Source: a virus
Reading direction: 5' to 3' (one strand)
IMG/VR virus record: IMGVR_UViG_3300021373_000309
Coordinates: 1-27,704 of that record
DNA length: 27,704 bases
Shown here: in pieces, positions 18,940 to 27,262 of the stretch
How the letters are laid out: every line of letters starts with the position of its first letter
Numbering within the stretch: the first letter of the stretch is position 1
Made by a program: the position numbers and the translations under genes
The notes under the pieces: generated by a model
What the model saw: the letters and a program-made list of their open reading frames with translations, nothing else
The model's database searches: none
Told to the model about the DNA's origin: nothing

Positions 18940-21291
18940 CTACTGCGTCAACAAGCCTACGCCCATCATGGGCAAGCCGCTTTCTGGCCTTTGACCTGTC
19001 GCTTCCATAACTTGTTGCTCTGTGGGCTTTTGCGCCCCTACACCAAGATAATACATTGCGCGGTTGTATGCATAGTCTCTTGCTTCTTGCGAAACTTTGC
19101 GACCCATCTGCACTTGACGCATGACATTTAGTGCGCGGAGCGCATCATCTGTGCCTACTTCGGTCAACGCTTTTGCAATGTCATTGTAAATAGCCATGCG
19201 TTGATTTTCGCTAAACTCATCGGTAAATCCTGTCAGTTCACTTACGAGCTTGCGTGTGGCCTCTAAAGGTTGACCGCGTAGCAATGCCGTAGCTGGGCCT
19301 GCCGATGTCATTTCCTCTATGCCTTTTTGCGTTGATTGGCGAATAGCAGTGGCACTATTGCGTGACAAGCCAGCGCGGGTAATTGCAGCCTGCCCGACTT
19401 CATCAATTTGACGCAAGAAGTCATCAGTCATATCACCCATCACAGCAGCAATTTTTTCTCTTGCGCTGCCAGATGATGTTAAACGATAGAACGCATCTAA
19501 CTGACGCGCCTCTAAATCAGGATCGCTAGGGACTGCACGAACATCTTGCAAAATATTACGCACATACTGTGACATTCCCATGCGCAACGCTTCTAGCTGC
19601 GCCTCTGATGGATCATCACCCAATGTTTCCATAACATCCTCAATTTTTGTCTGAGGACGCAATAAGTCTTGGCCCATACGGAATGCGTTTTCTTCTGCAA
19701 TGGTGTTACCACCAAGCGTTACCGCCTCATCGTAAACTCGCGCACCAGTGTCAGGATCAACGATACCCTCACCTAACTCTCTGCGCAGATCACTTGCTAG
19801 ACGTGAATATCTACGCCCTTGCGGTGAAAACTTGTATGTTACTGCATCACGATTGTTTTCTGCTAATGTTTGCAATGCGCGTTTCACATAATCTAACTGC
19901 TGAACATTCATGTCATTAGTGATCTTTGTGACGTTTCCACTTGCGTCTACACGCACACGAATTTGCATGTTCTGAACGCCATCAGCAAGCATGTCTGCGT
20001 TTGCTTCCTCAATCGCTGCTGTAAGTGTTTTCTTATCAATCCGATCAATCACAGACATAATGCGCTCACCCGCGCCACCTGTTGAGTAATCAATTGGGGT
20101 ATTGTATGCGCGTGAATAAGCATCACTTCGTAAGTCCTGAGTGCGGTCACGAATAGCTTTTACCGCCGCTTGCGGCCCGATTAACGGATCACCAAGCGTG
20201 TCTAGCAATGTTTCTTCAAGCTGACCTTTCACTGCTTCAGCGCGACGACCTACATTTGTGGCTACAGTTTGCGCAGGCTCTGGCCCCGCTTGTGACGCTG
20301 CATCTGCCAAAGCTCTGGCTGCAATTCCTGCATCAGCAAGCATTCCATTGTCACCCGCACGTTGAATGTTCTGAATAGCAGTGTTTATATCGCCACCTTG
20401 CGCAAATGCACTTTTAATGACCATTGCTGCTGATCTGCTGATACCTAACGCACTTTGAATTGCTTTTAGCTCAGAGGCTTTGATAAACTCGCCTAACCGA
20501 TTAGCGCCCTCTGCCGCAAGTGGCAAGCCTGTTGAAACCGCCAAACCCGTACCCGCCGCGATCCCACCAGTTTTTAAACCTTCCGTCAAACGCTGACCAC
20601 TTTCAGCCTCACCAGATGCTTGTATGCCAGCAGGCACGCCAGCACCTACCAACCCTGCCCCAGCAGCACGCATAACATTTGGCAAGCGACCCAAGCTAGG
20701 ATCACGACCAAATAATTTTGCTAATTGTGGGAACGCTTTAAGTGCGCGTGACGCATCATATGCTCCAACGCCAGCTTGTATCAAAAATGTTTCTAAAGGC
20801 TTTTGTGAAGACTGCGCTTTTCGTAACGCATCACTATAACGCTTATAATCACCACCAAATATTTTCTGCACGATTTCATCAGCGTATGAGCCTGCGCCAA
20901 ACAGCATTGCTTGTTGACCAACAACAGCCCTAGCCAAGTTAGGGTTTTCTTGCAGCAGTGCCTGTTGCTGTACATCTGTAATCATTTGCTCTGTAGACAT
21001 GCCCTCTGCAAACGCCTTTATGCGCTCTGGGTCTGTCCCTGAGTAACCCTCACCGACAAGATACTGTGTACCATCTGGACGCTGCATAACAGCATCCGTA
21101 CCACGCGCAAGTGGCTTGCCATCCGCGCCTGTCGCAACAACTGCCGCTGTCTTTGGGTCAATCTTATCAGCAAGTCTATCTGCTTCCGCTTGGGAAGTAG
21201 CCGTTACACGAACAATCTTGTCCGTTCCTTGCAAACGAAAGTAAAACGGTTTCTTTTTCTTTTTGCCGTAGAAGGTATCTTTGTCAGCCAT
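18940..21291 (-). CDS. Large internal virion or ejection-type protein, 783 aa
   Basis: Placed between the transglycosylase and portal genes, where short-tailed phages keep ejection proteins. The N-terminus is Lys-rich (residues 10-14) with a small beta domain. Residues 205-262 are Gly/Ala-rich and moderately hydrophobic (AGAGLVGAGVPAGIQASG; TGGIAAGTGLAVSTGLPLAA), possibly membrane-inserting when ejected. The rest is long alpha-helix with little low complexity. No enzymatic motif is seen. It most likely leaves the capsid with the DNA to span the host envelope; this comes from position and composition. Confidence 0.65.
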   Translation of the reverse strand: MADKDTFYGKKKKKPFYFRLQGTDKIVRVTATSQAEADRLADKIDPKTAAVVATGADGKPLARGTDAVMQRPDGTQYLVGEGYSGTDPERIKAFAEGMSTEQMITDVQQQALLQENPNLARAVVGQQAMLFGAGSYADEIVQKIFGGDYKRYSDALRKAQSSQKPLETFLIQAGVGAYDASRALKAFPQLAKLFGRDPSLGRLPNVMRAAGAGLVGAGVPAGIQASGEAESGQRLTEGLKTGGIAAGTGLAVSTGLPLAAEGANRLGEFIKASELKAIQSALGISRSAAMVIKSAFAQGGDINTAIQNIQRAGDNGMLADAGIAARALADAASQAGPEPAQTVATNVGRRAEAVKGQLEETLLDTLGDPLIGPQAAVKAIRDRTQDLRSDAYSRAYNTPIDYSTGGAGERIMSVIDRIDKKTLTAAIEEANADMLADGVQNMQIRVRVDASGNVTKITNDMNVQQLDYVKRALQTLAENNRDAVTYKFSPQGRRYSRLASDLRRELGEGIVDPDTGARVYDEAVTLGGNTIAEENAFRMGQDLLRPQTKIEDVMETLGDDPSEAQLEALRMGMSQYVRNILQDVRAVPSDPDLEARQLDAFYRLTSSGSAREKIAAVMGDMTDDFLRQIDEVGQAAITRAGLSRNSATAIRQSTQKGIEEMTSAGPATALLRGQPLEATRKLVSELTGFTDEFSENQRMAIYNDIAKALTEVGTDDALRALNVMRQVQMGRKVSQEARDYAYNRAMYYLGVGAQKPTEQQVMEATGQRPESGLPMMGVGLLTQ

Positions 21292-21300
21292 AACCGTTCC

Positions 21301-22662
21301 TTAGAAATTAAGTCTTTCGTTGCCGCCAGCAGTCGTTGTACTTGAAGTGTTTTTCTTTAGTTCCTCACGCTGCTTGTTATATTCTTCTGTGCCGAAAAGT
21401 GGGTTCAACTGCTTTGCAAACTGCGCTGCTTGGTCTTTTGCGTATTGTGTAGCATTAGGCCCAGACGCTGCCAGCATCATCGTTGTAGCTAGTTCACGCG
21501 CTGCGCGTTTTTGTGCAATCACCTCTGGTGTATCAAACGGCTGTGGGAAATACTGTTGGTTAGCGCTTTCAAATTCACTTTCAGCAATAGCCGCGCCACT
21601 TTCACGCCGCAAGATTGCGTTTACAAAAGTTCGCCGCGCTTGGTCATATTGTTTAAACTCTGGGCTTGTCAACGCACCACCAAATATTGGTATTTTGCTA
21701 AAGAACTGTTCACCCAGATTTGTCCCCAATTGTTCAGTATTTTCTAAGATGCTATTAGCAAACGTCATGCGTGAACCAAAGTCCATTGATCCAGCTTGCG
21801 TTTCTGTTTGCTTACCTAAAGCAATAACCGTCCCATCTGATAATTTAATCGTACCTTGTGATTGCGCAGTGCTTGGCGCAGTGAAGATAGGTTTACCTGT
21901 TTTGCGATCTACAAGAGTTTTACCAACAACAACGTAATCACCAGTTTGTGCTTTCAGGTATGCACTATAAACATCACCAATCGGGACACCCATTTCAATG
22001 GCCTGTGCGTATACTTCGCCACCTTCTTGTGACTTTAGCCACTCCATAGTCTTATTACGTCTTTGCTTGTCCAAACGCTGCGCTCCACGCGCTCTAATCT
22101 GCTCACCCATGCGCTGTTCTGGCAACAATAAAGGATCAAGTGCAGCGCCAAAACGCTCCATTGCTGTCATCCCGGTTGCTTCGTCTGGTCTGCGCATGAT
22201 GTCCATGAAACCTAGTAGGCCAGTGCGTTGTGGTGCATTTGGGTTCATACTCATGTTCATATCCTTTGGCTTTGATTGTGGGCCTTTATAGCCTTGCCAA
22301 GCGCCAGTGCCTTGTGTCTGGTAAATCCACTGACCAACCTTGTCTTGTGTCGCCTTATCAAACTTTTGGTTTGGGTCTAAGTTAAGAGCTTTTACTGCGT
22401 CACGCAGCGTTGCACCAACAACCTGATAAGCACCTACTGGTGTAGCAACGCCCATTTCTGGGTCTGGTCTAGCTGATGCAACATACTGTCCGTATTCACC
22501 GCGAGGGTCTGCAAACTGCAATACATCCGCGATGCTCATATCACTCACGCGAACATCAGAGAATATACCATTAGGACGGTTTTGATAGTTAAAGAGAGCG
22601 TTGTAATCACCGCCGCTCTCCCCTGCGAAAATACCGCGCTGTATGTCAGACCAGCTTGCCAT
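21301..22662 (-). CDS. Virion-associated lytic transglycosylase
   Basis: A 453-residue protein with an N-terminal lysozyme-like domain (residues 1-125): catalytic Glu15 in GIFAGESGGDYNALFNY, then SIADVLQFADPRGEYGQYV, the GVATPVGAYQVVGATLRDAV segment typical of the second half of the fold, and KVGQWIYQTQGTGAW. The remaining 320 residues are helical and include TGDYVVVGKTLVDRKTGKPIF, which may be a small beta domain. It would open a hole in peptidoglycan during DNA entry, as T7 gp16 does. It ends nine bases before the next gene. Confidence 0.75.
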   Translation of the reverse strand: MASWSDIQRGIFAGESGGDYNALFNYQNRPNGIFSDVRVSDMSIADVLQFADPRGEYGQYVASARPDPEMGVATPVGAYQVVGATLRDAVKALNLDPNQKFDKATQDKVGQWIYQTQGTGAWQGYKGPQSKPKDMNMSMNPNAPQRTGLLGFMDIMRRPDEATGMTAMERFGAALDPLLLPEQRMGEQIRARGAQRLDKQRRNKTMEWLKSQEGGEVYAQAIEMGVPIGDVYSAYLKAQTGDYVVVGKTLVDRKTGKPIFTAPSTAQSQGTIKLSDGTVIALGKQTETQAGSMDFGSRMTFANSILENTEQLGTNLGEQFFSKIPIFGGALTSPEFKQYDQARRTFVNAILRRESGAAIAESEFESANQQYFPQPFDTPEVIAQKRAARELATTMMLAASGPNATQYAKDQAAQFAKQLNPLFGTEEYNKQREELKKNTSSTTTAGGNERLNF

Positions 22663-22665
22663 TTA

Positions 22666-24231
22666 TCATCTCAAACTTGCAAATGTTTGTAAGTAATTCA
22701 AGAAGCCCGGCTGGAATGAGCTAGTCTGTCCAGTCGGTACGCCTGCCCCTGTCAAACCACCTAGAAGCGTATTCAAGCCACCTGTGGGTGCGCCTGTATA
22801 TTGACCAAAGTTTTGCTGCCCAGCACCAATCAAACCTTGCATGATGCCACGCTGTAGTGCGCCTTGCTGCATTTGCTGCTGCTGAATTGATTGACCCATG
22901 TTGAACTGCTGTTGACCCAAACCTGCTAAACCGCTTGCCGCACCTTGGCGAATGCCTGCGCCTTGGAATTGACCTCCAAACGTAGCTTGACGCGCGGCTT
23001 GCTCCCGCGCTGCCTGCTGTTGAGCCGCAGTATTCATTGCGCCCATGCTTGCTAATCCAGCAGCTTGCGTTAAGCCAGCCTGCTGACCTGCGCGTGCCGC
23101 ATCCTGCGCTGCGCCTGCAAGGCCAGCCTGCTGAGATAAGTTGGCTTGTAGTTGCGTCATGGCATTTTGCGCCTGCATATTTGCCTGACCTGCTTGCTGC
23201 TCAAATTGAGCTTGCTGAATAGCAAACTGATTAGCCGCTGCCATATTACCTGCACGAGCCGCTTGCTCGCGAGCCGCTGCCGCTTCGCGAGCTTGTTGAC
23301 CAAGCTGCTCCGCTTGGAAGCCTTGCTGTGATGCAAGTGTGCGTGCAGCTTGTGTTTGACCGATGTCAAATTGGCCTGACTGTAAGGCTGTCTCAAATCC
23401 ACGTTGACGCTGTTGAGCAGAAAGCTGACCCGCTTGACGTAATGCCTCGCCAGCCAAAACACCCTCTTGCACGGCTTGGCGAGAGCCACCGAATGCACCT
23501 GCGCGCTGAGCTTGAGCCGCGAGGTTTTCTGACGCGAGTTGGCGCTGGCGTTCAATGTCAGCCTGACCAGCCTCAATGACTTGCTGCTGGTATGGCGACA
23601 TGTATTGACCGATGTCAGTTGTTGCAAGCTGATTGACTGCAATTTGCTCTGGCGCTTGAGCCGCCTGAACTGCACCAACACCCTGCATACGTTCGGCCTC
23701 GCCTAGCTGCGCTGCCTGCATAGTTGCCGCTGGGCCTACAGTTGCCTCCGCAAAAGGAGTTGTGCGCTCAACAGTCGCTCCCTTGTAGATTGCTGTTGGG
23801 CCAGCCGTTGCTGCTTGCATGGGCTGCGGCTGGAACTGAGAAAGACCAGTTAGCGTGCGCTGGGCTTGATTTAAGGCACCAGAAGATTGTTGAAAAATGT
23901 TAGGCCCAGTGGGCTGCACCATTTGTGGCTGCTGCGGCTGTGGGCGAAAAAGCGAAGTATTAGCAGGATTTGGCGGCATAACCGCTGGCTGTACGCCCAT
24001 GCCGCCATAGCCCGTACCCCTGTTTGGCGGCATGACCGCTGGCTGAACACCTTGTCCACCATACCCCGGCATTCTGTTTTCTGGAAACTGCGTTTGCATA
24101 ACCGCTGGACGCATTGCACCGGGGATCAAACCACCGCCTAACTGCCTTTGTGCGTTACCTGTTGGTGTGCTTCCACCTTGTCCCGCTAAACCACCGCTTG
24201 GAAGTCTTTGTCCACCTGCTGATGCACCCAT
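22666..24231 (-). CDS. Gln/Ala-rich coiled-coil virion protein, 521 aa
   Basis: Residues 1-160 are Gly/Pro/Gln-rich and disordered, with a repeated VQPAVMPPN unit near 63-93. From about 200 to 440 the sequence is almost entirely Ala/Gln/Arg heptads (QRQLASENLAAQAQRAGAF; AAREQAARAGNMAAANQFA), a very long coiled coil. This composition fits internal-core or ejection proteins such as T7 gp15-like proteins. No enzymatic motif. A clear AGGAG precedes ATG 24231. Confidence 0.65.
   Translation of the reverse strand: MGASAGGQRLPSGGLAGQGGSTPTGNAQRQLGGGLIPGAMRPAVMQTQFPENRMPGYGGQGVQPAVMPPNRGTGYGGMGVQPAVMPPNPANTSLFRPQPQQPQMVQPTGPNIFQQSSGALNQAQRTLTGLSQFQPQPMQAATAGPTAIYKGATVERTTPFAEATVGPAATMQAAQLGEAERMQGVGAVQAAQAPEQIAVNQLATTDIGQYMSPYQQQVIEAGQADIERQRQLASENLAAQAQRAGAFGGSRQAVQEGVLAGEALRQAGQLSAQQRQRGFETALQSGQFDIGQTQAARTLASQQGFQAEQLGQQAREAAAAREQAARAGNMAAANQFAIQQAQFEQQAGQANMQAQNAMTQLQANLSQQAGLAGAAQDAARAGQQAGLTQAAGLASMGAMNTAAQQQAAREQAARQATFGGQFQGAGIRQGAASGLAGLGQQQFNMGQSIQQQQMQQGALQRGIMQGLIGAGQQNFGQYTGAPTGGLNTLLGGLTGAGVPTGQTSSFQPGFLNYLQTFASLR
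23972..24108 (-). repeat. 54-bp in-frame repeat in the coiled-coil protein gene
   Basis: GGCGGCAT-ACCGCTGGCTG recurs at 23972 and 24026, exactly 54 bases apart, and a third partial copy of GCATAACCGCTGG lies at 24096. Each full unit encodes 18 residues containing GVQPAVMPPN. The period equals that of the repeat in the 271-residue protein. Confidence 0.7.
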
Positions 24232-24241
24232 GTCTTTTCTC

Positions 24242-24691
24242 CTACTTTCCGCCGCCGCCGCCCTGTAGCTCTAACTCTACAGGTTGGTTCTGTGGTGCGC
24301 GTGATCCAACTTCACCAGAAACAGGATCAATTCCAAAACTTTCACGATATTTTGCTTGCTCTGGGCGCTCTGCTTTAAACTGGCTAATCATTCCCTCAAC
24401 CATTGGACGCGCTGAGTAACCTTGAATGCCGCCCTCATAAGTTTGTGCTTGCGGCAAGTATTGCTGACCACCAGTTGTAGGCATCCCAAATGCACCTGCC
24501 ATCATGTCTGTGCCCTGCATCCCAGCCTGCTCCATTGGAGATAAAGCTGCGACTTGAGGCCCATACAGAGGTGTGTAAGTATCTTGCAAAGGTGCAAGGT
24601 CTGTTGCCATTCCGATGCCCTGCTGCATTGCTGTTTCAGCAAATTTAGGAACATATGGTTTATCTGTTCTTGTGCCGCCGCCGCCTGACAT
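24242..24691 (-). CDS. Gly/Gln-rich virion protein, 149 aa
   Basis: Unrecognised by name, but common in marine podovirus contigs as I recall. It begins SGGGGTRTDKPYVPKF, has GTDMMAGAFGMPTTGGQQYLPQAQTYEGGIQGYSARPMV in the middle and ends in poly-Gly. AAGGAG precedes ATG 24691, which overlaps the upstream stop by one base. The composition suggests a flexible component of the internal core or tail. Confidence 0.6.
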   Translation of the reverse strand: MSGGGGTRTDKPYVPKFAETAMQQGIGMATDLAPLQDTYTPLYGPQVAALSPMEQAGMQGTDMMAGAFGMPTTGGQQYLPQAQTYEGGIQGYSARPMVEGMISQFKAERPEQAKYRESFGIDPVSGEVGSRAPQNQPVELELQGGGGGK

Positions 24692-25095
24692 TATTCTGTC
24701 TCCTTAACAAAATGGGAATGTGCTAACTTCCACCCCATTGGTTCTAACACTTTTTTCCATCCTACACGACCTGTGAGGCTACCGCCAGTGCATCCTTGCT
24801 CTATGGCCCATGCATTCATCGCGTCATTCATATCCTTTAACTGGTCTAAATCACCGCCTGCTAAGAAAATGTTTAGAACCTTCTTTCTAGGATATACCAC
24901 AATTTCCGTTACCATGCACCCCCTTGGTGCAGGCCAGAATTGCATCTTACTCTCCGCAATGCCTTTTACAATGTCCTCAAATTCATGCGTACCATTGCAA
25001 TATTCCAAAGCATCCTCAATATACGGTCTGCAACGCGCTAGGTCATCACTTAGCACATACTCGCCAACAACCATCTTTTGAGACATGTCATTCAT
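24691..25095 (-). CDS. GNAT-fold protein in the virion module, 134 aa
   Basis: The layout matches a compact N-acetyltransferase fold: helices at 17-34, strand MVTEIVVYPRKKVLNIFLAGGD at 61-82, then helix DMNDAMNAWAIEQGCTGGSL and the final GRVGWKKVLEPMGWKLAHSHFVKE with the Gly-Arg-x-Gly-Trp turn typical of the GNAT C-terminus. GNAT-like proteins sit in the tail/internal-core region of several short-tailed marine phages; whether they acetylate anything or are structural is not known to me. ATGA overlap with the upstream gene. Confidence 0.65.
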   Translation of the reverse strand: MNDMSQKMVVGEYVLSDDLARCRPYIEDALEYCNGTHEFEDIVKGIAESKMQFWPAPRGCMVTEIVVYPRKKVLNIFLAGGDLDQLKDMNDAMNAWAIEQGCTGGSLTGRVGWKKVLEPMGWKLAHSHFVKETE

Positions 25096-25748
25096 CCATG
25101 CAACCTCGTTATTGATAGTGTTGATGCCGGAATATTTGGCACTGGTGAAGATGCGGCGGTGGCATTTAAAAAGCCATCTGTGCTATCCACCATCCAATTA
25201 ACTTCTAAATAATCATTTGCGGCAACCGTGAAAACTTGCGTTCTTGCGGCAACTAAAGTGGCGTTGTTTTGATGTAAAGCAGTAGTCATTGCACTGTTAC
25301 TGATGTCAGTTCCATTGACGCTAGGCCAGAAGTAAAAATGCACAGTGCTTGCTGACGTTGAGGATATTTGCGCTGAGAACGCTATGACGTATTGGCCAGC
25401 CTCCTCAAACACAATCCTACTTGCAGGCGTTCCCAAGGTAATCCCGCTATTGGACGCTTCTGCTGTGTAGGTCAGTTTATATGCTGTGTTTGCGCTTGAT
25501 GCCGTAACATCCGCAGAAATGTAAAAGTCTCCGTGACCATCTTCTAAAACGATTTGACGCCATTCGCCGTTTTTACTGACAACAGGGTACTTGTATTCAC
25601 GATCCCACAGAATAACGCCATCTTCTGCCGCGCTGTCATAATCGCGTCTGTGCGTAAGAAAAGAGCGTGTCCTCATAAGCCACGCACTAAACTTCTCTGC
25701 CCATACCTTGAAATCTGGGCCTACTGGGGGTGCGCCGTAAAAGCTCAT
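25092..25748 (-). CDS. Tail protein with C1q/TNF-like jelly-roll C-terminus
   Basis: A 218-residue protein. The N-terminal 75 residues (VGPDFKVWAEKFSAWLMRTRSF; DGVILWDREYKYPVV) look like a virion-attachment part. The C-terminal 130 residues have beta strands in the order of a C1q/TNF-like domain: IVFEEAGQYVIAFSAQISS, TVHFYFWPSVNGTDI, TQVFTVAANDYLEVNWMVDST, LSITRL. Such trimeric jelly rolls often bind receptors at phage tail tips. It overlaps the hub gene by four bases. Confidence 0.65.
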   Translation of the reverse strand: MSFYGAPPVGPDFKVWAEKFSAWLMRTRSFLTHRRDYDSAAEDGVILWDREYKYPVVSKNGEWRQIVLEDGHGDFYISADVTASSANTAYKLTYTAEASNSGITLGTPASRIVFEEAGQYVIAFSAQISSTSASTVHFYFWPSVNGTDISNSAMTTALHQNNATLVAARTQVFTVAANDYLEVNWMVDSTDGFLNATAASSPVPNIPASTLSITRLHG

Positions 25749-27253
25749 CGTTTACTACCCTGCCGCGCATCTAGTCGCATGACACCAACACGCCAATCTG
25801 CTGCCTCTGCACCCTCAACTCGCATTCTAACCTGACGACCTTGGAAGCGTACAGATGTTGGGTTTGCAGTGTTGAACGGCCCCTTTTCTGTCTCGGTTGC
25901 ATTAGGGTAGTTGCGCACCTTAAACTTCAAGTCTACATCGCCCTGCGTCTTTTCATCAGGTATGACGTTGGTGACTTTCATCAGACGCTCACCAGTGCCA
26001 ATAGCAATTGGGCCTGTTTCTGCGTATGGTGTTGCGCCATCGTAATCAAAGCCAACTTCATGCTCATACACAACGCCATCCGATTTTACTAAAAACGGTA
26101 AGCGGAATACGCCGCGATCTACACCCGCCGTGCGATCCATGTCGCCAGTTGTCCAGATGTTTTCAACGTAATCGTATGCAACGTATTTGTCGCACTCGTC
26201 GCTATCCTGTGATTGATACACCCACCAGATTTCATTCCACTGGCTGTTGACCATCGCCTGCACTTTGGATGCTTGGTCATAGTTAATATTGCTAAACACT
26301 AAATCGGCAACTTCACACGGTATTTCACGCACCTGACCGCCAGAGTAAATAAAGAAGCCACGACGACCCATCCAGATCACGCCAGCATCTACAGAGGCAT
26401 ATGCACCCGCTGCAATCAATCCACACGCCGTGCCGACACGCTCAAAGCCGTACACAAACGGTGGGCCTTGGTATGTCATTGTATGCGCGTCTTGGTCTGT
26501 CAGGATTAAAGACTGACCGCGTGTGCGTACACCCGCTAGGATCGTGCCATTGGTTTGCAGTTCAATGTCACCAGCTTGGTTTGTCGCTGCCGCTGCCCAT
26601 GTGTTGTAATCTTCCTGATCTGACCACGCCACACGCTTAGAAGATGACTGTGACACGCTGTAATCCGCTGCAAGAGCAACCAAAAAGCGTTCCTCTGTTA
26701 CAAATGCAGCCGTGCAGCCTGTAGGCGCATTTGTGACTGCTGTAAGATCGTTAGACGTATTCAAGTCCCATGAATAAATAACGCCATCGTCAGATGAACA
26801 CGCGATTAGCTCCTCACCCCAGTTATCTAGCGACCATGTGGTTGCGCGTAGAATAGAACCTAAGTCTGGACGTGCTACACCCCAACCAAACAAACCCCAA
26901 CCGCCAGAACCCCAGCCAGTGTTGACCGTTGCATCTACGCGGCCTGTCGTAAGTGCGCTGGGCGTAATGTCTGCCGTGATAGAGCTTTCCAGCATGGCTG
27001 TCACAGTATCGTGCGATCCAAATGCAGCGAAACGCTCACCGTCATTATCTACCCAAGTATGAACACCGCGAACAACGCCGCCTGCATCTACTGGACTATT
27101 GTCAGACTGTGCGCGTGGCCTCCAACCGCCAATCGGACGTAAGGCATCTTCATGCCAGCGCACTAGGTTTACGTCACGCCAGCGACCCTGAGATTGATAC
27201 TCTGTGCCGTTTGCGTACTGCCCCTTAGGGATGTTTAGCGGGACTAAAGGCAT
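25745..27253 (-). CDS. Tail hub or stabilisation-type protein, 502 aa
   Basis: The N-terminus (LNIPKGQYANGTEYQSQGRWRDVNLVRWHEDALRPIGGW) matches a family I recall widely in marine phage tails. The body has repeated strands of the kind LIACSSDDGVIYSWDLNT, VALAADYSVSQSSSKRVAWSDQ and DAGVIWMGRRGFFIYSGGQVREI that resemble a beta-propeller. A Trp/Gly-rich stretch (WGSGGWGLFGWG) is near residue 115. The likely role is the central tail hub or plug beneath the adaptor; family assignment is by general likeness only. Confidence 0.65.
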   Translation of the reverse strand: MPLVPLNIPKGQYANGTEYQSQGRWRDVNLVRWHEDALRPIGGWRPRAQSDNSPVDAGGVVRGVHTWVDNDGERFAAFGSHDTVTAMLESSITADITPSALTTGRVDATVNTGWGSGGWGLFGWGVARPDLGSILRATTWSLDNWGEELIACSSDDGVIYSWDLNTSNDLTAVTNAPTGCTAAFVTEERFLVALAADYSVSQSSSKRVAWSDQEDYNTWAAAATNQAGDIELQTNGTILAGVRTRGQSLILTDQDAHTMTYQGPPFVYGFERVGTACGLIAAGAYASVDAGVIWMGRRGFFIYSGGQVREIPCEVADLVFSNINYDQASKVQAMVNSQWNEIWWVYQSQDSDECDKYVAYDYVENIWTTGDMDRTAGVDRGVFRLPFLVKSDGVVYEHEVGFDYDGATPYAETGPIAIGTGERLMKVTNVIPDEKTQGDVDLKFKVRNYPNATETEKGPFNTANPTSVRFQGRQVRMRVEGAEAADWRVGVMRLDARQGSKR

Positions 27254-27262
27254 GGCGTATCC

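Noticed and set aside
21320-21937. 205-residue plus-strand frame inside the transglycosylase gene
   Set aside because: Long, but antisense to a convincing gene; the Cys/Ser/Ala composition is what the complement of this coding sequence would give.
24242-24260. CCGCCGCCGCC stretch as a regulatory repeat
   Set aside because: It simply encodes the poly-Gly C-terminus of the 149-residue protein.
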